64,000 bases of DNA from assembly GCF_041431135.1 (NCBI RefSeq), contig NZ_CP107799.1, forward strand, positions 496,001 to 560,000, written 5' to 3'. A program made the translations under genes and the position numbers. The DNA is from Streptomyces sp. NBC_00554 (GTDB taxonomy: Bacteria > Actinomycetota > Actinomycetes > Streptomycetales > Streptomycetaceae). The notes beneath the pieces were generated by a model, which saw only the letters and a program-made list of their open reading frames with translations, had not been told where the DNA came from and ran no database searches. Of the stretch, positions 42,849-50,446 are shown piece by piece. Each line of letters starts with the position of its first letter. Position 1 is the stretch's first letter.

Positions 42849-43715
42849 TCAGGAAGGCACCACGGCCACGGGGCACTTGGTGTGCCGGAGGAGAGCGTGC
42901 GCGACAGAGCCCAGACCGGAGCTGTCGGCCCCGTCGGCCCTGGCGTCACCACTGGCTTGTCGCCCGAGCACGATCAGTTCGGTGTTGCCGGAGGATCGGA
43001 TCAGACCCTCGGCAGGGGTGAACAGGACGACGTCCTCCAGAACGCGGACGTCCGGGTACTTCTCGCGCCACGGCCGCAGCGCGTCGGACAGCAGCTGCAC
43101 CTCGTGGTCCTCCCAGGTGGCACGCTCCTCCCCCGGCACGCCAAAGGGCCACTCGGCGGCGCTGGGGGGAAGCTTCCAGGCATGTAACGCGTGCAGCCGC
43201 ACGCCGCGGCGGCCTGCCGCGTCAAAGGCGAAGTCGATGGCCGCGTCCGCCGGGTCGCGGGCGTCGACACCGAGTGTGACCTTGTCGGGTCGGCGCACCG
43301 GGCCGTCGCAGGCGAGCCCGCTGGGCACCAGCACCACCGGGCAGGCGGCGGCCCCGGCGACCGCCAGAGCGGTCGATCCCAGCGGGAGCCCGGCGTGGCC
43401 TCCCTCCCCGCGCAGGCCGAGCACAATCATCTCCGTTTCCCTGCTCTGCGAGTTCAGCGCCCGTGAGGCCGTTCCGGTGAGCCGGACGCTCTCGGCCCGC
43501 AGAGCCGGGTGCCGGGCCATGACCCGGTCCAGTCCTTGGTCCGCCACGATCTCCGGCCGGTACGGCCATTGTTCCGCCGCATCCAGCCCGTTCAAGGGCG
43601 AGACATGGACCACGTGCAGTGAGCACCCGCGCAGTAGCGCCTCGTGTGCGGCCCAGTCGGCTGCGACACGGCTGCGCGCCGACCGGTCGACTCCGGCAAC
43701 GATCACTCGCTCCAT
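42849..43715 (-). CDS. Universal stress protein, two UspA domains
   Basis: A 288-residue tandem USP, the only island USP on the minus strand. Domain 1 has GLRGEGGHAGLPLGS (complete ATP signature). Domain 2 has an expanded, degenerate loop (GRQASGDARADGADSSGLGS). Histidine and tryptophan at HALHAWKLPPS mark the domain 2 start. ATG 43715 follows GGAGG by nine bases; the frame runs on upstream into the divergent USP gene without meaning. Its promoter shares the region containing boxes 9 and 10. Confidence 0.9.
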   Translation of the reverse strand: MERVIVAGVDRSARSRVAADWAAHEALLRGCSLHVVHVSPLNGLDAAEQWPYRPEIVADQGLDRVMARHPALRAESVRLTGTASRALNSQSRETEMIVLGLRGEGGHAGLPLGSTALAVAGAAACPVVLVPSGLACDGPVRRPDKVTLGVDARDPADAAIDFAFDAAGRRGVRLHALHAWKLPPSAAEWPFGVPGEERATWEDHEVQLLSDALRPWREKYPDVRVLEDVVLFTPAEGLIRSSGNTELIVLGRQASGDARADGADSSGLGSVAHALLRHTKCPVAVVPS

Positions 43716-43790
43716 GACAGTCCGCCTCCCCTGGAGGGAGAAGAAGCCCTCCGAGTCTCCACCCTGGCCGCGGATCGGGGGCGCGTGCAT

Positions 43791-43804
43791 GGGCCGGATG
43801 GACC
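43791..43804. promoter_or_regulatory. OsdR/DevR-like box 9 (divergent USP promoters)
   Basis: GGGCCGGATGGACC, 11 of 14 matches, in the gap between two divergent USP genes and 96 bp upstream of the plus-strand ATG. It is paired with box 10, 21 bp away. Confidence 0.45.
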
Positions 43805-43811
43805 TGGGCGG

Positions 43812-43825
43812 GTGCCGTACGGCCT
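43812..43825. promoter_or_regulatory. OsdR/DevR-like box 10 (divergent USP promoters)
   Basis: GTGCCGTACGGCCT, with a perfect 10-bp palindromic core GCCGTACGGC, 11 of 14 matches to the family. The 21-bp offset from box 9 equals that between boxes 2 and 3. Confidence 0.5.
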
Positions 43826-43893
43826 CTCCAACCCGCGCCGTCTCAGGCGGACTCTGGAATGGAGGAGCAGACCTAGCGCAGGAGGTGCGCATC

Positions 43894-44796
43894 ATGCTCG
43901 CGCCCGTCATTTCCGGAGTCGATGGATCCGCTGAGGGCCTGGCCGCCGCCGAGTGGGCGGCCCGCGAGGCCGTCCGCCGTGAGCGTCCGCTGCGTCTCGT
44001 GCACGCCTGGAACGGGCACCCCCGCCAGGCGGAAGGCGAGCCGGCGAACGCCACTCAGCGGCATCTGGCCCGGCGTGCCCTGCGCCAGGCGGAAGCCCGT
44101 GTCCGCGGCGCCTGCCGTGGCGTAGGCCTTGACGACAAGCAGTTGGAGGGCCCCGCGACCGCCGCGCTGCTCCACGCTGCCGAGCAGGCCGACCTGCTGG
44201 TGCTGGGCTCGCGAGGGCTGAGCGGCTTCACCGGATTCCTGGTGGGTTCCGTCGCCCTGGGCGTGGTGGCGAAGGCGACTCGTCCCGTCGTCCTCGTACG
44301 CGCGGGTGAGGAAGCGGAGGACGAGCATCTCCCGGCGGAGGACGGCAGCGCGTCCACGCGCACCGGATACCGGGACGTGGTGCTGGGCATCGACCTGAGC
44401 AATGCGCGCGACGAGGTGATCGAGTTCGCCTTCGAGGCCGCCCGGCTGCGTGGCGCCCGCCTGCGGGTCGTCCACGCGTGGCAGCCGCCCTCCGCCCTCG
44501 GCCTCGGCCCCGGGGACATCGCTCTGGTGAGTGAACCAAGGCGTGCGGAGGAGTGGCAGGGATTCCTGTCCGCCGTACTCCAGTTGTGGCGCGACAAGTA
44601 CGCGGACGTCGATGTCCTGGAGTCGGTGGTGGCGGACAAGGCCTCGACCGCGCTGCTCCGGGCGGCCTCCGGGGCGAGCCTGCTCGTCATCGGACACCGT
44701 CTGGCCGATCGGCCGGCGGGCCCGCGCACCGGTTCCGTCGCCCATGCCGTCATCCACCACGTCGGCTGCCCCGTGGCCGTCGTCCCGCACGAGTGA
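43894..44796 (+). CDS. Universal stress protein, two UspA domains
   Basis: A 300-residue tandem USP, closely related to those at 22243 and 29965. Domain 1 ATP signature GSRGLSGFTGFLVGS is complete. Domain 2 reads GHRLADRPAGPRTGSV. AGGAGG lies just before ATG 43894. It begins a likely two-gene transcript with pyruvate phosphate dikinase, 12 bp downstream, the clearest physical link between a USP and an energy enzyme in this island. Confidence 0.92.
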   Translation: MLAPVISGVDGSAEGLAAAEWAAREAVRRERPLRLVHAWNGHPRQAEGEPANATQRHLARRALRQAEARVRGACRGVGLDDKQLEGPATAALLHAAEQADLLVLGSRGLSGFTGFLVGSVALGVVAKATRPVVLVRAGEEAEDEHLPAEDGSASTRTGYRDVVLGIDLSNARDEVIEFAFEAARLRGARLRVVHAWQPPSALGLGPGDIALVSEPRRAEEWQGFLSAVLQLWRDKYADVDVLESVVADKASTALLRAASGASLLVIGHRLADRPAGPRTGSVAHAVIHHVGCPVAVVPHE

Positions 44797-44808
44797 GAGG
44801 CCTCAGCC

Positions 44809-47496
44809 ATGACCAGCGCACCTACGCAGTACGTGTACGGATTCGCTGAAGGCAACCGCGAGATGGCCGGCCTGCTCGGCGGCAAGGGGGCCGGCCTCGC
44901 GGAGATGACCCGGCTCGGGCTGCCCGTACCGCCGGGCTTCACGGTCACGACCGAGGCCTGCAAGGTCTACCTGGCGACCGGTGACGAACCGTCCGAGCTG
45001 GGCATCGAGACGGCCCGGGCCCTGGCCGCGCTGGAGCGCACCATGGGCCGCACGCTCGGTCAGCCGGACGACCCGCTGCTGGTGTCGGTTCGGTCGGGTG
45101 CCCGGTTCTCGATGCCCGGGATGATGGAGACGATCCTCGACATCGGCCTGAACGACGCCTCGGTCATCGGACTCGCCAAGACGTCCGGGCAGGAGAGGTT
45201 CGCCTGGGACTCCTACCGGCGGCTCGTGCAGATGTTCGGCCGGACCGTGCTGGGCGTGGACGGCGACCTGTTCGAGCAGGCCATCGCCGAGCACCGGGCC
45301 CAGCGGGCGGTGACCGACGACCACGGCCTCGACGCGAGCGAACTCGCCCTCCTCACCGAGGAGTTCAAAGCAATCATCCGCCGCGAAACGGGCGAGGAAT
45401 TCCCACAGGACCCCGTCGAGCAGTTGTACCGCGCGATCCGGGCGGTCTTCGACTCCTGGAACGGCGACCGGGCCCGGATCTACCGCCACCGCGAGCGCAT
45501 CCCCGACGACCTCGGCACCGCCGTCAACATCCAGGCGATGGTCTTCGGCAACCTCGGCCCCGACTCCGGCACCGGCGTCGCCTTCACCCGCGATCCGGCC
45601 ACCGGCGCCCCCGGCATCTACGGCGACTATCTGTCCGACGCCCAGGGCGAGGACGTCGTCGCCGGCGTGCGCGACGCCGAACCCCTGGACCGGCTGAAGA
45701 TCCTCGACCCCCGCTCGTACGACCGACTCGGCGAGCACCTGCGCACCCTGGAGGGCCACTACCGCGACCTGTGCGACGTCGAATTCACCGTCGAGCGTGG
45801 CCGGTTGTGGATCCTCCAGACCAGGGTCGGCCAGCGCACCGCAGAGGCCGCCTTCCGCATTGCCCACGACCTGCGTGAGGAGCGAGCGATCACGGCGGAC
45901 GAGGCGCTGATGCGCGTGGACGGCACCGAGCTGACCAGACTGATGTTCCCCCGCTTCGAGGCACACCCCACAGATGTGCCCCTCGCACTGGGCGTCCCCG
46001 CCTCGCCGGGCGCGGCGGTCGGCGCCGTCGTGTTCGACTCGGAAACGGCCGTACGGCGGGCCGCGACCGGCGAGAGCGTCGTCCTCGTACGCCGTGAGAC
46101 CACCCCCGACGACTTGCCCGGCATGATCGCCGCACAGGCGGTCCTGACCAGCCGCGGAGGCAAGACCAGCCACGCCGCAGTCGTCGCGCGCGGTATGGGC
46201 AAGGTCTGCGTCTGCGGTTCCGAGTCGCTCACCGTCGACACCGTCGCGCGCCGGCTCACCACCTCCTCGGGTGTCGTGGTCCGCGAGGGTGCCACGGTCT
46301 CGGTCGACGGCACCGCGGGCACCGTCCACCTGGGCGCGCTGCCGCTCACGGCATCCGACGTGGGATGTGCGCTGGAGACCGGAACGGGCACCGCACCGCT
46401 GATTGAAGCAGTGCTGGGCGCTCTCGCTCAGGCCGACTCCGTGCGCCGCCTCGAAGTGCGGGCCAACGCAGACACGCCCGAAGACGCCGAACGCGCCCGC
46501 AGGCTCGGCGCGCAGGGCATCGGCCTGTGCCGGACGGAGCACATGTTCCTCGGCACACGCAGGGCGCTCGTCGAGGCGATGATCCTGGCCCGCGACGACA
46601 CCGCCCGCACGCAGGCCCTGGATGCCCTGCTTCCGCCTCAGCGGACGGACTTCACCGGCATCCTCAAGGCAATGGACGGGCTGCCGGTGACGATCCGGCT
46701 CCTGGACCCGCCGCTGCATGAGTTCCTGCCCGACCGGACGGAACTGGCCGTCCGGGTCGCGAGCGCCGTGCACCCGGACGTGCACGACCGCGAACTGCTC
46801 GCCGCCGTCGAGCGGATGCACGAGCAGAACCCGATGCTCGGCCTGCGCGGCGTGCGCCTGGGCCTGGCCGTGCCCGGGCTGGTCGCCATGCAGGTACGGG
46901 CCGTCGCCGAAGCGGTCGTCCAGCGGCTGCGGGACGGCGGCCGGCCGCGTGCCGAGATCATGATCCCGCTGGTCGGCACGGTCGAGGAACTGCGGCTGGC
47001 CCGCGCGGAGGCGGAGCGCGTGCTCGCCGACGTCGCCGCGGAGTCGGGCCAAGTCGTGGACTGCCCGATAGGCACGATGATCGAGCTGCCGCGGGCGGCG
47101 CTCACCGCCGGACGCATCGCCGAAGTCGCGGACTTCTTCTCCTTCGGCACCAACGACCTCACGCAGACAACCTGGGGACTGTCCCGGGACGACGCGGAGG
47201 CGTCCTTCTTCCCGCTGTACCTGAAGAAGGGAATCTTCGCCGTGTCGCCCTTCGAAACCCTCGACCAGGAGGGCGTCGGCAGGCTCGTGGAGTTCGCCGT
47301 CGAAGCAGGACGTGCCGTCAAGCCGCAACTGGAGACCGGGGTGTGCGGCGAACACGGCGGCGACCCCGAGTCCATCCACTTCTTCCACCGGGCGGGCCTC
47401 GACTACGTCTCCTGCTCGCCCTTCAGGATCCCGGCCGCCCGGTTGGAGGCGGGGCGAGCGGCCCTCACCGCCACCGAGACCAGCGACAGCAGATGA
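44809..47496 (+). CDS. ppdK: Pyruvate, phosphate dikinase
   Basis: An 895-residue PPDK interconverting pyruvate, ATP and phosphate with phosphoenolpyruvate, AMP and pyrophosphate. The N-terminal ATP-grasp domain opens YVYGFAEGNREMAGLLGGKGAGL. The phosphohistidine swivel motif is TSRGGKTSHAAVVARGMGK (about residue 455). The C-terminal PEP/pyruvate barrel ends with the catalytic cysteine in ETGVCGEHGGDP. Length and domain order are normal. In the glycolytic direction it would save ATP by using pyrophosphate, useful under energy limitation; the reverse would supply PEP. Preceded by GAGAGG and a USP gene. It converges on the OsmC gene. Confidence 0.95.
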   Translation: MTSAPTQYVYGFAEGNREMAGLLGGKGAGLAEMTRLGLPVPPGFTVTTEACKVYLATGDEPSELGIETARALAALERTMGRTLGQPDDPLLVSVRSGARFSMPGMMETILDIGLNDASVIGLAKTSGQERFAWDSYRRLVQMFGRTVLGVDGDLFEQAIAEHRAQRAVTDDHGLDASELALLTEEFKAIIRRETGEEFPQDPVEQLYRAIRAVFDSWNGDRARIYRHRERIPDDLGTAVNIQAMVFGNLGPDSGTGVAFTRDPATGAPGIYGDYLSDAQGEDVVAGVRDAEPLDRLKILDPRSYDRLGEHLRTLEGHYRDLCDVEFTVERGRLWILQTRVGQRTAEAAFRIAHDLREERAITADEALMRVDGTELTRLMFPRFEAHPTDVPLALGVPASPGAAVGAVVFDSETAVRRAATGESVVLVRRETTPDDLPGMIAAQAVLTSRGGKTSHAAVVARGMGKVCVCGSESLTVDTVARRLTTSSGVVVREGATVSVDGTAGTVHLGALPLTASDVGCALETGTGTAPLIEAVLGALAQADSVRRLEVRANADTPEDAERARRLGAQGIGLCRTEHMFLGTRRALVEAMILARDDTARTQALDALLPPQRTDFTGILKAMDGLPVTIRLLDPPLHEFLPDRTELAVRVASAVHPDVHDRELLAAVERMHEQNPMLGLRGVRLGLAVPGLVAMQVRAVAEAVVQRLRDGGRPRAEIMIPLVGTVEELRLARAEAERVLADVAAESGQVVDCPIGTMIELPRAALTAGRIAEVADFFSFGTNDLTQTTWGLSRDDAEASFFPLYLKKGIFAVSPFETLDQEGVGRLVEFAVEAGRAVKPQLETGVCGEHGGDPESIHFFHRAGLDYVSCSPFRIPAARLEAGRAALTATETSDSR

Positions 47497-47528
47497 CCAC
47501 GAGGGCTTGAGCCCAAGTCTCCGAGGGG

Positions 47529-47969
47529 TCAGGCGTCCGCCACCGTCGCGGTGACGGGCGTACCGATCTCGACCGTGCGGCTGACCGTGCAGAGCCGCTC
47601 GTGGGAGGTCTTGACCGCACGAGGGAGGATCGCGCGAGCACGGTCGCCGGTTTCACCGTCCGGGAAGGCTACGGAGAAGGTGACCGCGAGGTCCGTCATT
47701 CGGTTGCCGAGCGCGTCACTGATCTTGTTGCCGGTCACCGTGACGGTGAACCCGGTGGGCTCCGCGTGACGGGCGGTGGCGACATCGACGTCGGCCGCGG
47801 TGCAGCCCCCGATCGCGGCGAGCAGCAGCTCGACCGGCGTGAAGTCCGTGCCGCCGTCGGGATCGGAGCTGGTGCCGAAGCTGATCGTGCCGCCTCGCGC
47901 GTTCGTGGCCTTGAAGTGCCCGGTGGCGGTCCGCTCGATGGTGACGGTGCGCAGGGTGTTATCGGTCAT
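47529..47969 (-). CDS. OsmC/Ohr-family protein
   Basis: A 146-residue OsmC-fold protein. The family has peroxide-reducing members with two conserved cysteines. Here one is in the central helix (LLLAAIGGCTAADVD) and the second near the C terminus (SHERLCTVSRTVEIG), consistent with thiol-peroxidase activity on organic hydroperoxides. A third conserved residue, an N-terminal Arg, is not obvious. ATG 47969 is chosen at the family start. It is convergent with ppdK, 32 bp apart. Confidence 0.87.
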   Translation of the reverse strand: MTDNTLRTVTIERTATGHFKATNARGGTISFGTSSDPDGGTDFTPVELLLAAIGGCTAADVDVATARHAEPTGFTVTVTGNKISDALGNRMTDLAVTFSVAFPDGETGDRARAILPRAVKTSHERLCTVSRTVEIGTPVTATVADA

Positions 47970-48034
47970 ACCGACGACATTAGTGTCACGCTGCGTGGAC
48001 CGCCCGGGATGCCGGCCCCGCAGCGGCGCGCACG

Positions 48035-48328
48035 CTAGATCTTCCCTTCGACCACTCGCGTCCGGTGCCCAAGCACGCGGCCCACTTCGGAGATGGGCGA
48101 GCTGTCGAAACCCAGCGGGCCGAAGAACGCGGTACGGCCGGTGACCACGGCCGGCCCGGCGGACTCCAGGTAGCGTCGCTCGCGCGTCACCTGTGACCAT
48201 CGCGCCCCCGGCAAGTACACCGGCCGCCCTCCGTACCTGCAGTCCACGCGCTCTGCGAGCACGATCCCCTCGGCGACCAGCCACGCCACCGTGTGCTCCG
48301 ATCGCGCTCCGGCGTCCTCGGCCGTCAC
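48035..48328 (-). CDS. Hypothetical protein (about 97 residues)
   Basis: A short, apparently genuine coding frame with streptomycete codon bias. It has acidic and arginine-rich stretches (VTAEDAGARSEHTVAW at the start, GGRPVYLPGARW, LGHRTRVVEGKI at the end) and no cysteine beyond the first third. No domain, signal or membrane helix is seen. I prefer GTG 48328, which follows GGAGGG by nine bases; the frame is open to 48355. It is divergent from the phoD gene with a gap of 110 bp and could be a fragment of a longer family. I do not recognise it. Confidence 0.5.
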   Translation of the reverse strand: MTAEDAGARSEHTVAWLVAEGIVLAERVDCRYGGRPVYLPGARWSQVTRERRYLESAGPAVVTGRTAFFGPLGFDSSPISEVGRVLGHRTRVVEGKI

Positions 48329-48438
48329 CCCCAACTGCCCTCCACAAGTCGGCACTTGTTCTTGGCTGGTCCTTCACAATGTGCTTGGCTCACCCCGATC
48401 CTTGGCTCGGCCCATGTATCGGCATACGGAGGCCTGTG

Positions 48439-50088
48439 GTGTCACCTACGAACGAACCGTCCTCGTCCCCCGCCAGACCCCGGCCCCGCCCCGCCGCCCT
48501 CAGTCGGCGCGGCCTGCTGGTCGGCTCCGCGGTCGTCGCGGGTGCGCAGGCGCTGAACATCCGTACCGCGCACGCGGAGCCGGTGCACCAGGATCCCTTC
48601 AAGCTCGGTGTGGCCAGCGGCGATCCGCTGCCGGACGGGGTCGTTCTGTGGACCCGTCTGGTCGCCGACCCTTACGACGCCGCGTCCATGGGGACGCGTC
48701 CGGTGCGCGTGGAGTGGGAGGTCGCCACCGACGAGCGGTTCCGCAAGGTCGTCCGGCGCGGTACGGAGACCGCCGTGGCCGCGCACGCGCACAGCGTCCA
48801 CGCGGATGTACGGGGCCTGGCGCCGGGCCGCGACTACTGGTTCCGGTTCCGTACGGGCCGTCAGATCGGCCCGGCAGCACGGACCCGTACCGCCCCCGCG
48901 CCCCACTCGCGCCCCCGCGGGCTGCGGATCGGTCTGGTCAACTGCCAGGACTGGCAGAACGGTTACTGGCCCGCGTACACCGCGCTGGCCGAGGAGGACC
49001 TCGATGTCGTCGTGCACGTGGGCGACTACATCTACGAGTACGACCCCAGCAGCATCTACGCGGACCGATTGCACACCGCCCCACAGACTTCCGGCCTCGA
49101 CCAGCTGGCCACGCTCGCCGACTACCGTGCCCGGCACGCCCAGTACAAGACGGATCCGGCTCTGCAGGCGGCCCATGCCGCCTTCCCCTGGATCGTCACC
49201 TGGGACGACCACGAGGTGGAGAACAACTACGCCGGTGTCGTCGACGAGATCGACGACACCGGCGCGCGACACCAGGACCCCGCCGCCTTCGCCCGCCAGC
49301 GATCCGCCGGTTACCAGGCCTACTACGAGCACATGCCGCTGCGGCGCAGGTTCGTCAACGGCTCCTCGGACTACCGGCTCTACCGCCGCTTCGACTTCGG
49401 CGACCTGCTCCGCCTGAACGTCCTCGACACCCGCCAGTACCGCACCGACCAGCCCGGCGGCTTCTTCTCCGACTTCGGCACCGTCGCGGCGGGACTCGGC
49501 AACACCGACGGCACCCTCACCGGCGCGACGCAGGAGAAGTGGCTGCGGCAGGGGCTGAGCCGGTCCCCGGCGCGCTGGAACGTCATCGCCCAGCAGGTGA
49601 TGATGAGCCAGATCAGGTTCCCCAACTTCCTCGACCCGACGCACCCGCTGCCGCCCATCGCGAACCTCGACCAGTGGGACGGCTACGACCCGGCCCGGGC
49701 CCGCTTCCTGCGCTTCCTGCGGGACGCCCAGGTGGCCAATCCTGTCGTGCTCGCCGGGGACATCCACTCGTCGTGGTTCAGCGATCTGCGGATCGACCGC
49801 GACGACCTGGACAGCGACCCGGTAGCCGTCGAGTTCACCGCGACCAGCGTCAGTTCCGACTTCCCCATCGCCTTCGACGCCCCGCTGAAGGCCTACAACC
49901 CGATCCTCAATCCGCACGTCCGCTACTTCGACGGCTCGCGCCGCGGATACCTTCGACTCAACGTCGACCGGCAGCAGTTGACCACCGACGCCCGGACCGT
50001 CGACAGCATCGCGGTCCGCCAGTCACCGGTGAGCACCACCGCTTCCTGGGCCGTGGCGGCGGGCGAGCCGGGGCTCACCGCCGTGTGA
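48439..50088 (+). CDS. phoD: PhoD-family alkaline phosphatase, Tat-exported
   Basis: A secreted phosphodiesterase/phosphatase of 549 residues. The N terminus has a twin-arginine signal (LSRRGLLVGSAVVAG, about residues 17-31). A fibronectin-like PhoD N-domain then precedes the metallophosphatase core: the metal ligands fall in LVNCQDWQN, HVGDYIYEY, WDDHEVENNYAG and LAGDIHSSWFSDL. It hydrolyses phosphate esters or teichoic acids outside the cell, using Ca2+ and Fe3+ in known members. GTG 48439 follows GGAGG by six bases. No convincing PHO box is visible upstream. A stem-loop follows at 50133. Confidence 0.92.
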   Translation: MSPTNEPSSSPARPRPRPAALSRRGLLVGSAVVAGAQALNIRTAHAEPVHQDPFKLGVASGDPLPDGVVLWTRLVADPYDAASMGTRPVRVEWEVATDERFRKVVRRGTETAVAAHAHSVHADVRGLAPGRDYWFRFRTGRQIGPAARTRTAPAPHSRPRGLRIGLVNCQDWQNGYWPAYTALAEEDLDVVVHVGDYIYEYDPSSIYADRLHTAPQTSGLDQLATLADYRARHAQYKTDPALQAAHAAFPWIVTWDDHEVENNYAGVVDEIDDTGARHQDPAAFARQRSAGYQAYYEHMPLRRRFVNGSSDYRLYRRFDFGDLLRLNVLDTRQYRTDQPGGFFSDFGTVAAGLGNTDGTLTGATQEKWLRQGLSRSPARWNVIAQQVMMSQIRFPNFLDPTHPLPPIANLDQWDGYDPARARFLRFLRDAQVANPVVLAGDIHSSWFSDLRIDRDDLDSDPVAVEFTATSVSSDFPIAFDAPLKAYNPILNPHVRYFDGSRRGYLRLNVDRQQLTTDARTVDSIAVRQSPVSTTASWAVAAGEPGLTAV

Positions 50089-50132
50089 CCCACCGGAACC
50101 GGCAGGAGCCGGACAGCAGCAACAACATGGTG

Positions 50133-50164
50133 GAGAGCGCCCCAGGAAGCCGAGGGGCGCTCTC
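50133..50164 (+). terminator. Stem-loop terminator after phoD
   Basis: Perfect 11-bp arms GAGAGCGCCCC (50133-50143) and GGGGCGCTCTC (50154-50164) around 10 nt, 45 bp past the stop codon. Confidence 0.8.
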
Positions 50165-50176
50165 TGCTCGCTTTCT

Positions 50177-50198
50177 CGTTCAACCGTTGGGTTGAACG
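50177..50198. promoter_or_regulatory. Palindrome of unknown role upstream of ligA
   Basis: CGTTCAACC and GGTTGAACG, a perfect 9-bp inverted repeat with a GTTG centre, lies just after the phoD terminator and about 250 bp upstream of ligA. The roughly 350-bp gap otherwise shows nothing certain; a 68-residue frame at 50192-50398 is not convincing. Confidence 0.45.
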
Positions 50199-50446
50199 CG
50201 GCGTCCACCTCCTGCCTGTTCACCGCTCCGTACGGTCGACGCGAAGTGCCTCTCGGCGGCGCCAGAATCACCACTGACCATGGCGCCGTGGCCCGTACGA
50301 CCTCACCCCCCGGCAGAGAGGTGCTTCAGCGTGTCCAGCTTCATCAGCAGGCGGCCGTCTCGGAAGCCGTTCGCAGAGGGCTTCTCGAACTCACCTGACC
50401 CGCGCTCGGATCAAGCTCACGGCCATTGTCAGTGGTGGCGGGCAAG

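Noticed and set aside
48356..48438. Possible PHO box upstream of phoD
   Set aside because: CTTCAC and GCTCAC half-units occur, but 16 bp apart rather than the 11-bp periodic repeats of a PHO box.
50192..50398. 68-codon frame between phoD and ligA
   Set aside because: It begins within a palindrome, has no ribosome site and resembles no family.
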